DNA of 44,610 bases from MED-G105 sp050331095 (GTDB lineage Bacteria; Pseudomonadota; Alphaproteobacteria; Caulobacterales; Parvularculaceae), in contig JBHJHE010000039.1 of assembly GCA_050331095.1 (NCBI GenBank), forward strand, positions 1 to 44,610. Reading direction: 5' to 3'. Below are positions 7,269 to 14,376 of this stretch, in pieces. Made by a program: the position numbers and the translations under genes. Numbering within the stretch: position 1 is the stretch's first letter; each line of letters opens with the position of its first letter. The notes under the pieces were generated by a model that was given only the letters and a program-made list of their open reading frames with translations, ran no database searches and was not told where the DNA came from.

Positions 7269-7946
7269 ATGGGAGTCTTTTCGCGATTGAGCGACATCGT
7301 GAACTCCAACATCAACTCGATGCTTGACCGCGCCGAGGAGCCGGAGAAGATCGTGCGCCTCATCATCCAGGAGATGGAGGAGACGCTGGTCGAGGTGCGG
7401 GCCCGTGCGGCGCGCGCGATCGCCGACCGCAAGGAGATCGAGCGCAAGAAAGCGGAGTTCGACGACCGGACGGCGGAATGGGAATCGAAGGCGGAGCTCG
7501 CGATCGCCAAGGGTCGCGAGGACCTCGCGCGCGGGGCCGTGGCCGCCAAGCGCCGCGCCGAGGAGATGTCGCGACTGCTCGATCAGGAGATCAGGACGAT
7601 CTCGCAGACGATTGAAAAGAGCAATGAAGATCTGACGAGCCTTCAGGGCAAGCTGAAAGAGGCGAAGGCGCGCCAGCGCAGCCTGGAGCTCCGGCGCGCT
7701 GCGGCGAGCGACAGCGTGCGCGTCAATCGCCAGGTCGCCGACGGCCGGATCGACGAGGCCATGGCGCGCTACGAGCGCTGGGAGCGGCGCATCGACGAGC
7801 TCGAGGCCGAAGCGGAGAGCTACACGATGGGCAAGCCGAAATCGCTCGACGAGGAGTTCGCCGAACTCGCCGCGGAGGACGAGATCAACGCCGAGATGGA
7901 GGCGTTGCGCGCGCGCGTCGCCGAACGCGCCGGCCGCCGCGACTGA
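7269..7946 (+). CDS. pspA: Phage shock protein A (PspA/IM30/ESCRT-III family)
   Basis: This 225-residue, almost wholly coiled-coil protein binds PspF to keep it off in unstressed cells. Under membrane stress it moves to the inner membrane and forms scaffolds that limit proton leakage. The start MGVFSRLSDIVNSNINSMLDRAEEPEKIVR is a textbook PspA N-terminus, an amphipathic helix plus hairpin. The long helices rich in E, R and K run from about 25 to 185. The C-terminal segment ends in EMEALRARVAERAGRRD. ATG 7269 is preceded by AAGGAG (7256-7261), which decides the start over in-frame triplets further upstream. It is first in the unit pspA-pspB-pspC-66-residue gene. Confidence 0.95.
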   Translation: MGVFSRLSDIVNSNINSMLDRAEEPEKIVRLIIQEMEETLVEVRARAARAIADRKEIERKKAEFDDRTAEWESKAELAIAKGREDLARGAVAAKRRAEEMSRLLDQEIRTISQTIEKSNEDLTSLQGKLKEAKARQRSLELRRAAASDSVRVNRQVADGRIDEAMARYERWERRIDELEAEAESYTMGKPKSLDEEFAELAAEDEINAEMEALRARVAERAGRRD

Positions 7947-7981
7947 TCAGCGGCGCCTGAGACAAAGGGAAGGGGCTTCAA

Positions 7982-8230
7982 ATGTATGAACCATGGCCGT
8001 TCATCGTCGCCATCGTGGCGATCGTCTTCATCGGCTTGCCGTCGACGATCATGCACTACGTGAACGAATGGCGGAAAACCAAAACGCCGACCGCGGACGA
8101 CGAGCGGTTGGTCGACGAGCTCTGGCGCACCTCGCGCCGGCTCGAGGAACGGGTCGAGGCGTTGGAGACGATCCTCGACCGCGAGTCGCCAAAATGGCGT
8201 GAGGAGTATCGGGACCGCAACCATGCCTGA
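7982..8230 (+). CDS. pspB: Phage shock protein B
   Basis: This 82-residue inner-membrane protein senses envelope stress together with PspC and helps release PspA from PspF. It has one N-terminal membrane helix (about residues 5-24, PFIVAIVAIVFIGLPSTIMHYV). A cytoplasmic part rich in charged residues follows, with the RRLEERVEALETIL coiled coil (about 52-65) and the family ending ILDRESPKWREE. Length and layout match PspB of E. coli (74 residues). AAGGGAAGGGG precedes the ATG. Its last 8 bases overlap the pspC start. Confidence 0.93.
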   Translation: MYEPWPFIVAIVAIVFIGLPSTIMHYVNEWRKTKTPTADDERLVDELWRTSRRLEERVEALETILDRESPKWREEYRDRNHA

Positions 8231-8693
8231 ACGACATCATCACCATCACCACTATTGGGGCGAGCGCAGCGGCTACGCGCGCCGCGCCGGCGAGCCGGGG
8301 CCCGGCCCGCGCCGCCACGCCTTCGGCCGCAATCCGCGCGACGGCAAATTCGCCGGCGTCTGCGCCGGCCTCGCCGACTATTTCGGCTGGAACGTCAAAT
8401 ACGTTCGGCTCGGCTTCGTGCTGTCGACGTTCTTCGCCTTCCCGATGCCGATCTTCATCTATGTCGGCATGGCGCTGTTTGTGCGGCCCGCCGCGCCGGT
8501 GGCCACGCAATACGAAACGCCGTCTGAGGCGAATTTTTGGCGCGCTTATGCGACCCGCCCCAAAGTCGCCATGTCTGAGTTGAAACATCGCTTCCGCGCG
8601 TTGGATGCGCGCATCGCCGATATGGAGCGGGCCGTGACGTCGAACGAGTACGCCTTGCGTCGCCAGTTCCGCGATCTGGAGCGCGGCCGATGA
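8223..8693 (+). CDS. pspC: Phage shock protein C with natural His6 tract
   Basis: This 156-residue inner-membrane stress sensor is the partner of PspB. The PspC domain is clear: RNPRDGKFAGVCAGLADYFG (about 36-55), then WNVKYVRLGFVLS and a membrane segment FFAFPMPIFIYVGMALFV (about 70-87). The C-terminal half contains KHRFRALDARIADMERAVTS, a coiled-coil-like helix. ATG 8223 is chosen because it overlaps the end of pspB and gives the family N-terminus; the frame is open a few codons further up. Residues 5-10 are six consecutive histidines (MPERHHHHHHYWG), followed by a low-complexity Gly/Pro/Arg stretch. That N-terminus is not part of the conserved domain and is unusual. Confidence 0.93.
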   Translation: MPERHHHHHHYWGERSGYARRAGEPGPGPRRHAFGRNPRDGKFAGVCAGLADYFGWNVKYVRLGFVLSTFFAFPMPIFIYVGMALFVRPAAPVATQYETPSEANFWRAYATRPKVAMSELKHRFRALDARIADMERAVTSNEYALRRQFRDLERGR

Positions 8694-8890
8694 GCGCCTC
8701 GAAAACGTCGAACGCCGCGCCGGCGGCGCGCGCCTCGGGCAAAGCGGCGCTCCTCGCCGTCGGCCTCGTCCTCGGCGCCATGGCGATCGGCGCGGTGGTC
8801 GCCGGCGAGCCGGCGGACGGCGATCCTTGCGAGGAGCTCAAGAAGGCGCGCTTCGCCGACTGCTGCGCGCCGCGGCTCGCCGTGTTCTGA
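8690..8890 (+). CDS. Small membrane protein ending the psp operon
   Basis: This 66-residue protein is of unknown family. Its ATG overlaps the pspC stop codon (ATGA), so it is translated with pspC. Residues 1-17 are Ser/Ala/Lys-rich. One membrane helix follows (about 18-39, AALLAVGLVLGAMAIGAVVAG). The tail is short with three cysteines (PCEELKKARFADCCAPRLAVF). A positive N-terminus suggests the tail faces the periplasm, where the cysteines could be oxidised or bind metal. Some psp operons carry extra small genes such as pspD or pspG, but I see no resemblance strong enough to name it. The reading frame is credible from the coupling and the coherent membrane design. Confidence 0.7.
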   Translation: MSASKTSNAAPAARASGKAALLAVGLVLGAMAIGAVVAGEPADGDPCEELKKARFADCCAPRLAVF

Positions 8891-8949
8891 CCCCGCCCCG
8901 TCCCGCCCCGGCGCGGGCGGCGCGCCCGGCACATCGATGAATGTTAATC

Positions 8950-8977
8950 CGCCGGCGCGGGGAGATCCGCGCCGGCG
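8950..8977. other. Hairpin between psp operon and ppx
   Basis: CGCCGGCGCGG and CCGCGCCGGCG form a perfect 11-bp stem with a 6-base loop, 60 bases after the end of the psp operon. No run of T follows on either strand, so it is not a standard intrinsic terminator, though it may slow RNA polymerase or protect the transcript end. The rest of 8891-9066 shows nothing I can assign. Confidence 0.45.
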
Positions 8978-9066
8978 TAATTGTCGGTTCACGCGTCCCG
9001 CGCTAGCGTTCACGTCGGGACGACGGGGCGGCTTACGCGCCGCTCCCAAAGCGAGGACGCGACCGA

Positions 9067-10218
9067 ATGGCTGGGGAGGACGGCGCCGCTGATGGGCGCG
9101 CGCCGCAGTACAAGACGAATGACGCGAAGCGCCGCAGCGCGGGTTCCGCCGGCGGCGGGCCGCCGCGCTACGCCGCCATCGATCTCGGCACCAACAATTG
9201 CCGCCTTCTTGTCGCCGCGCCGAGGAGCGCCGGGCGCGGCGGGGCGTTGCGCGTCGTCGACGCGTTCTCGCGCATCGTCCGGCTTGGCGAGGGGCTCGCC
9301 CGCAACGGCGCCTTGTCCGACGCGGCGATGGCGCGGGCGATCGAGGCGCTGAAGATCTGCGCCGACAAAATGGACCGGCGCGGCGTCACGCGTCGGCGCT
9401 GCATCGCGACGCAAGCCTGTCGCGCTGCCGCGAACGGGGAGGAGTTCCTCGCCGCCGTCGAGCGCGAGACCGGCCTTCGGTTCGAGATCATCTCCACCGC
9501 CGAGGAGGCCTCGCTCGCCGTGCGCGGCTGCGCGGACCTTCTCGACCAGACCGCCGACCGGGCCATCGTCTTCGACATTGGCGGGGGATCGACCGAACTG
9601 TCGCTCGTGCGCCCCAACGGCGCGAAGCGGCCGAAGCTCGACGCGTGGCTGTCGATGCCCGTCGGCGTCGTGAAACTCTCGGAGACCTGCGGCGGGCGCG
9701 ATCTTTCGGCCGACACCTATGAGCGCGTCGTCGCCGACGTCGGCCAGCGTTTGCGGGATCTCGCCGCGGCCTCCGGCTTTCCGCTCGATCCGCCGTCGAC
9801 GTCGAGCCACCTCCTCGGCACCTCCGGCACGGTCACCTCGATCGCCGGCGTTCACCTGGGCCTCGACCGTTACCGGCGCGACGCCGTCGACGGCTTGTGG
9901 CTCACCGCGGACGACGCTCGCGACGTCAGCGGCCGCCTCCGCGACATGAGCTGGGACGAACGCGCCCGCGAGCCTTGCATCGGCGCGGAGCGGGCGGACC
10001 TTGTGGTCTGCGGCTGCGCGATCCTCGAAGCGCTCCTGCGGGCCTGGCCGGCGACGCGCATCCGGGTCGGCGACAGGGGCTTGCGCGAAGGCGTTCTCGC
10101 CGGGCGCGCCGAAGCCGACCGCCGTCGGACCCGCCGGCGCGGCCACCGTCGAAGCGGCCGGCGCAAACGCGCCGCGGCCCCGTCCGGCGACGCGTCGGCG
10201 CTGCTCGACGCGTCCTGA
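9067..10218 (+). CDS. ppx: Ppx/GppA family exopolyphosphatase
   Basis: This 383-residue phosphatase of the ASKHA fold acts on polyphosphate or guanosine pentaphosphate. The phosphate-1 motif YAAIDLGTNNCRLLVA (about 37-52) and the second glycine motif IVFDIGGGSTELSLV (about 168-182) define the family. TQACRAAANG and the LLGTSGTVTSIAGV loop (about 256-269) also fit. The sequence ends soon after the second ASKHA domain with a basic tail (RRTRRRGHRRSGRRKR), so it is the short form without the extra HD-like C-terminal domain of E. coli Ppx. The choice between Ppx and GppA activity cannot be made from sequence. It lies 55 bases before rlmE on the same strand, a common alphaproteobacterial neighbour pair. 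Confidence 0.88.
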   Translation: MAGEDGAADGRAPQYKTNDAKRRSAGSAGGGPPRYAAIDLGTNNCRLLVAAPRSAGRGGALRVVDAFSRIVRLGEGLARNGALSDAAMARAIEALKICADKMDRRGVTRRRCIATQACRAAANGEEFLAAVERETGLRFEIISTAEEASLAVRGCADLLDQTADRAIVFDIGGGSTELSLVRPNGAKRPKLDAWLSMPVGVVKLSETCGGRDLSADTYERVVADVGQRLRDLAAASGFPLDPPSTSSHLLGTSGTVTSIAGVHLGLDRYRRDAVDGLWLTADDARDVSGRLRDMSWDERAREPCIGAERADLVVCGCAILEALLRAWPATRIRVGDRGLREGVLAGRAEADRRRTRRRGHRRSGRRKRAAAPSGDASALLDAS

Positions 10219-10273
10219 GCCCGTCCGCGGGCCCCGGGGGTTGCGCGCCCAACAAGCGCGGATATACCGGGCC

Positions 10274-11131
10274 ATGGATCGCCGCCGCCCGACCCCCGCC
10301 GATTCAGACGGCAAATCAGACGCCAGATCGGGCGCCGCCGGGCGCAAGCGCCGCCGCGCGACCGACCAAGCGCTGACGGCGCTTGGCGAGGTCCCTGAAA
10401 AACGCGGCCTCAAGCCACGGAAAGACAAGCAAAAACGCGTCGACGCGCCGGCCGCTGGCGTGCGCGAGCTCGGCGTCCAGGTCAAGACGGGCCGCTATCG
10501 CAAGCACTCCTCGACCTTGTGGCTGCATCGACAGTTGAACGATCCTTACGTCGCCCAGGCGAAGGCGGAGGGACGGCGCTCGCGCGCGGCCTACAAGCTC
10601 ATCGAGCTGAACGAGAAGTTCGATCTGCTGCGTCCCGGCGCGCGCGTCGTCGACCTCGGCTCCGCCCCCGGCGGCTGGTGCGAGGTCGCCGTCGAAGCCG
10701 GCGCCGACGAGGTCGTCGGGATCGACTATCTGGAGATGGACGCGGTCGCCGGCGCGAGCGTTCTGAAGATGGACTTTCTGGAGCGGGAGGCGCCGGATCG
10801 CCTGCGCGCCGCCATGGGCGGGCCGGCGGACGTCGTCCTCTCCGACATGGCCGCGCCGACGACGGGCCATCGCGCCACGGACCATTTGCGCATCGTCGCG
10901 CTCGCCGAAGCGGCGGCGGACTTCGCCCGCGCCGTCACGGCCCCCGGCGGCGTGTTCGTCTGCAAGGTCTTCGCCGGCGGCGCCGAGGGCGACCTTCTGG
11001 CGGCGCTGAAACGCGACTACGCCACGGTGAAGCACGCGAAACCGAAGGCGAGCCGCGCCGATTCGTCCGAAAAGTACGTCGTCGCGACTGGCTTTCGCCG
11101 CGCGCCGTCGCCAATTGAGCCGAGCTTATGA
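10274..11131 (+). CDS. rlmE: 23S rRNA 2'-O-ribose methyltransferase RlmE (FtsJ)
   Basis: This 285-residue S-adenosylmethionine-dependent enzyme methylates the ribose of U2552 in 23S rRNA during late assembly of the large subunit. The SAM site VVDLGSAPGGWCEVA (125-139) and the K-D-K-E catalytic set are present: Lys108 (RAAYKLIEL), Asp191 (VVLSDMAAPTTGH), Lys231 (GGVFVCKVF) and Glu266 (SSEKYVVATGFR). An N-terminal extension of about 70 residues, rich in K and R, precedes the core and is absent in the 209-residue E. coli enzyme. It may bind RNA. ATG 10274 is the only clear start in the short gap after ppx. The stop overlaps the next gene (ATGA). Confidence 0.94.
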   Translation: MDRRRPTPADSDGKSDARSGAAGRKRRRATDQALTALGEVPEKRGLKPRKDKQKRVDAPAAGVRELGVQVKTGRYRKHSSTLWLHRQLNDPYVAQAKAEGRRSRAAYKLIELNEKFDLLRPGARVVDLGSAPGGWCEVAVEAGADEVVGIDYLEMDAVAGASVLKMDFLEREAPDRLRAAMGGPADVVLSDMAAPTTGHRATDHLRIVALAEAAADFARAVTAPGGVFVCKVFAGGAEGDLLAALKRDYATVKHAKPKASRADSSEKYVVATGFRRAPSPIEPSL

Positions 11132-11655
11132 AGATCTGGATCTCATCGCTTTCGAAAGTGCATGACGTCGCCGCGGCGGCGAAAGCGCGCCGGGCCGTCA
11201 GCCTGTTGTCGCCGGAGGACGCGTTTCCGTCGATCGACGGCGTCGACGACCACCACCGGGTCAGCCTCCACGATATCCGCGAACACGTCGACGGCGCGGT
11301 GACGCCGGCCGAAGCGCATGTCTCGGCGCTGATCGACTTTCTGAAGGAGTGGCGTCCCGACGAACCGCTGCTCGTGCATTGCTGGGCCGGGATCTCGCGG
11401 TCGACGGCGACGGCGATGATCGCCGCGTGCCTCCACAACGACGCCGCCGACGAAATGGACGTCGCCTCGGCGATCGCCGAGGCCTCGCCGACGGCGTATC
11501 CGAACACCCTCATCGCGGCGCATGCGGACAAGATCCTCGATCGCGGCGGGCGGTTCGCGGCGGCGGCGAACGCGATCTGCGCCGACGCCGAGCGCAAGAC
11601 GCGCGCCTACGCGGCCCCGGAGGCCGTTCCGTTTTCCATTCCGTCGCGCTTCTGA
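11128..11655 (+). CDS. Tyrosine/dual-specificity phosphatase-like protein
   Basis: This 175-residue cytosolic protein has the cysteine-phosphatase signature HCWAGISRSTA, with nucleophile Cys85 and phosphate-binding Arg91 in CX5R. A leading beta strand LLVHC and a following helix rich in Ala complete the P-loop. The N-terminal part (VHDVAAAAKARRAVSLLSPEDAFP) resembles bacterial proteins annotated as tyrosine phosphatases or protein-tyrosine-phosphatase-like. The general-acid aspartate is not certain; Asp49 in LHDI is a candidate. The ATG overlaps the rlmE stop, so the two are translationally coupled. Substrate unknown. Confidence 0.8.
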   Translation: MKIWISSLSKVHDVAAAAKARRAVSLLSPEDAFPSIDGVDDHHRVSLHDIREHVDGAVTPAEAHVSALIDFLKEWRPDEPLLVHCWAGISRSTATAMIAACLHNDAADEMDVASAIAEASPTAYPNTLIAAHADKILDRGGRFAAAANAICADAERKTRAYAAPEAVPFSIPSRF

Positions 11656-11700
11656 GCGCGTCGGCGCCGCGGCGCGGCGATCGAAGGAGGGCTTGAGACC

Positions 11701-13176
11701 ATGGAGATCCGCGAAGCGCTGACCTTCGATGACGTGCTCTTGGAGCCCGGCGCCTCCGAGGTGATGCCGTCCGAGGTGTCGACCCGGGCGCGGTTGACCC
11801 GCGAGATCAGCCTCAACGCGCCGATCATGTCCGCCGCCATGGACACCGTGACCGAAGCGGAGATGGCGATCGCCATGGCCCAGAACGGCGGCGTCGGCGT
11901 CCTCCACCGCAATCTCTCGATCGAGGAGCAGGCCGAGTGCGTGCGCCGGGTCAAGCGCTACGAGAGCGGCATGGTGGTGAACCCGCTTACCCTTACGCCC
12001 GACGCGACCCTGGGCCAGGCGCGGGCGATCATGCAGGAGAAGAAGATCTCCGGCTTCCCCGTCGTCGAGGCGCCGGACGCAAACGGCGTCGGCCGCCTCG
12101 TCGGCATTTTGACGAACCGCGACATGCGCTTCGCCGACGATCGGGACCAGAGGGTCGCCGACCTGATGACCCGGGACGGGCTCGTCACCGTGCGGCCCGG
12201 CGCGAGCCGCGAGGAGGTGTTGAAGCTTCTTCACCGGCACCGCATCGAGCGGCTCATCGTCGTCGACGAGAGTTATCGCTGCATCGGGCTCGTCACCGTC
12301 AAGGACATCGAGAAAGAGCAGCAGTATCCGAACGCGGCGAAGGACGCCGAGGGCCGCCTGCGCGTCGCGGCGGCGTCCACCGTCGGCGCCGCGGGCTTCG
12401 AGCGGGTCGAGGCGCTGATCGACGCCGGCGTCGACGTCGTCGTCATCGACACCGCCCACGGCCACTCCGTCAAAGTCATCGAGCAGGTGGCGCGCATCAA
12501 GCGTCAGTCGAACGCGGCCCAGGTTGTCGCCGGCAACGTCGCGACCTATGACGGCGCGCGAGCGCTTGCGGACGCCGGCGCGGACGCCGTCAAAGTCGGC
12601 ATCGGGCCCGGCTCGATCTGCACGACGCGGGTGGGCGCCGGCGGCGGCGTGCCTCAGCTGACGGCGGTCGTCGACGCGGCGCGCGGGGCTCGCGAGGCCG
12701 GCGTGCCGGTGATCGCCGACGGCGGCGTCAAATACTCCGGCGACATGGCGAAGGCGCTCGCCGCCGGCGCCGACTGCGACATGGTCGGCTCGCTCCTCGC
12801 CGGCACCGACGAGGCGCCGGGCGAGGTCTTTCTCTACAAGGGCCGTCCCTACAAATACTATCGCGGCATGGGCTCGCTCGGGGCCATGGCCCTCGGCTCC
12901 GCCGACCGCTACTTCCAGGCCGACGTCAAAGAGCAGGTGAAGCTGGTGCCCGAGGGCATCGAAGGCCAGACGCCCTACAAGGGGCCTGTCGCGCCGAACC
13001 TGCATCAGCTGGTCGGCGGCGTGCGCGCTTCGATGGGTTATGTCGGCGCGAGCTCGATCGCGGATTTCCAGGCGCGCGCCCGGTTCGTGAAGATCACCAA
13101 TGCGGGCCTGAAAGAAAGCCACGTCCACGACGTGATGATCACCCGGGAAGCGCCGAACTACCCGTCGCCGAGCTGA
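11701..13176 (+). CDS. guaB: IMP dehydrogenase
   Basis: This 491-residue enzyme oxidises IMP to XMP with NAD+, the committed step of GMP synthesis. The catalytic loop GIGPGSICTTRVGAGGG carries the nucleophile Cys307. The flap region has YRGMGSLGAM near 385-394. Two CBS domains, which bind purine nucleotides as regulators, are inserted at about residues 95-205 (MVVNPLTLTPDATLGQA to GLVTVKDIEKE). The length matches bacterial GuaB. GAAGGAGGG at 11684-11692 is a strong ribosome site. guaA, the next enzyme of the pathway, lies about 4.8 kb downstream on the same strand. The last 19 bases overlap the end of the minus-strand glycosyltransferase gene. Confidence 0.97.
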   Translation: MEIREALTFDDVLLEPGASEVMPSEVSTRARLTREISLNAPIMSAAMDTVTEAEMAIAMAQNGGVGVLHRNLSIEEQAECVRRVKRYESGMVVNPLTLTPDATLGQARAIMQEKKISGFPVVEAPDANGVGRLVGILTNRDMRFADDRDQRVADLMTRDGLVTVRPGASREEVLKLLHRHRIERLIVVDESYRCIGLVTVKDIEKEQQYPNAAKDAEGRLRVAAASTVGAAGFERVEALIDAGVDVVVIDTAHGHSVKVIEQVARIKRQSNAAQVVAGNVATYDGARALADAGADAVKVGIGPGSICTTRVGAGGGVPQLTAVVDAARGAREAGVPVIADGGVKYSGDMAKALAAGADCDMVGSLLAGTDEAPGEVFLYKGRPYKYYRGMGSLGAMALGSADRYFQADVKEQVKLVPEGIEGQTPYKGPVAPNLHQLVGGVRASMGYVGASSIADFQARARFVKITNAGLKESHVHDVMITREAPNYPSPS

Positions 13177-14327
13177 TCGGCGGTCTCGGCGAGCACGTCG
13201 CGGATCAACGCGACGTATTCGCCGGCCATGCGCTCCGGTCGATACCGCGCGAGCCAGCCTTCGCGCTCGGCGACGCGCGCTGCGCGGTCGACTTTCTCCT
13301 CGTTCAGCGTCTCCAGGAGCGCGGCGGCGAAGGCGTCGACGTCGCCGACGGGGGTCAGGCGGCCGAAACGCCCGCCATCGAGGATTTCGCCGGGGCCGTA
13401 GCGGCAGTCGGTGGAGACGATCGGCGCGCCGCAGGCCATCGCCTCGACGCAGACGAGCGAAAAGCCTTCGTAGCGCGAAGAGATCGCGAACGCCGCCGCT
13501 CGGCGCATGTACGCTTCCGGGTGCGCCGTGAAGCCGGGCAGGAATGCGCGGTCTCCAAGGCCCAGCGACGCCCGCAGCGCTTCAAGCCTGGCCCGCTGGT
13601 CGCCGTCGCCGAGGATGAGGAGGTTCGCCGGCGTGCGGTCCCTGATCCGCGCGAACGCCGTGAGCAGCAGCGCGAAATCCTTCTGGGCGACGAGCCGGCC
13701 CGTCGCGAGGACGACGGGTTTTTCGAAGATCGGCTCCAGCGTCGGCGACACGGTCGCGTCCGCCGCCGGAACGCGGAGCGGCGCGTTGTGGACGCACCGG
13801 ACCTTGTCGGCCGGCCAGTCGAAGGTCGCCGCCGTTTCCCCCGCGAGCCCTTCGGAGACGGCGACCATGCGCGCCATCCGCCGATAGAGCCGGCGTTCCG
13901 GCCCGAACCCGAAGACCCGGCGGAACCACCACTGGTCCTTCGGCGCTCGCTGAAGCGCGTTGTGGAAGGTGGCGATCACCGGCGTTTCGGGCTGGCGTGC
14001 CGCGCCGACGCCCGCCGTCAAGTTGGCGGTGTGCACCATCGACAAGACGCAGCGCGGACGCGCGGCTTGCAGATACTTGAGCCAGCGCGGCGCCGCCAGG
14101 ATCTCGGTGATCGCGCCGAGGTCGACCTTGCGCGCGCCGGGCGCCGGTCGGTCCTTCAAAGGCCCGTGGCCGCGCGCGACCACGAGATCGACGGCGAGCC
14201 CCGCTGCGATCAGCGCGTCGACCAGAAAAAAGCCGATCGCTTCGGCGCCGCCGCCGGCGTATGAGGGCATGAAGATCGCGACATCCGGTCGACGGCCGTC
14301 TTGCGGCGCAAGGCGGGTTAGGGCCAT
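13158..14327 (-). CDS. Glycosyltransferase family 4 protein
   Basis: This 389-residue GT-B fold glycosyltransferase is probably cytosolic or membrane-associated. The N-terminal Rossmann half starts DVAIFMPSYAGGGAEAIGFFLVDAL. The C-terminal half has the donor-nucleotide pattern: VVLATGRLVAQKDFALLLTAF, LLILGDGDQRARLEALRASLGL and the EGFSLVCVEAMACGAPIVSTDC motif containing the conserved E-x7-E. The start MALTRLAPQDGRR at 14327 places the Rossmann strand at the usual distance from the N-terminus. The frame is open further upstream, but that would enter the divergent gene. Sugar and acceptor are unknown; capsule, LPS or exopolysaccharide synthesis are the usual roles. It diverges from a polytopic membrane protein 49 bases away. 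Confidence 0.88.
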   Translation of the reverse strand: MALTRLAPQDGRRPDVAIFMPSYAGGGAEAIGFFLVDALIAAGLAVDLVVARGHGPLKDRPAPGARKVDLGAITEILAAPRWLKYLQAARPRCVLSMVHTANLTAGVGAARQPETPVIATFHNALQRAPKDQWWFRRVFGFGPERRLYRRMARMVAVSEGLAGETAATFDWPADKVRCVHNAPLRVPAADATVSPTLEPIFEKPVVLATGRLVAQKDFALLLTAFARIRDRTPANLLILGDGDQRARLEALRASLGLGDRAFLPGFTAHPEAYMRRAAAFAISSRYEGFSLVCVEAMACGAPIVSTDCRYGPGEILDGGRFGRLTPVGDVDAFAAALLETLNEEKVDRAARVAEREGWLARYRPERMAGEYVALIRDVLAETADQLGDG

Positions 14328-14376
14328 GGGTTCGCACGTGATTAAGCGTTGAGGGCGGGGGCGTAAGCGCTCGGAC

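Noticed and set aside
11656..11700. Riboswitch or attenuator before guaB
   Set aside because: Only 44 bases separate guaB from the gene before it, and they hold a ribosome site but no room for a purine riboswitch.
11143..13128. 661-codon minus-strand frame opposite guaB and the phosphatase gene
   Set aside because: It is a stop-poor shadow frame of guaB, full of Arg, Asp and His, with no recognisable fold or ribosome site.
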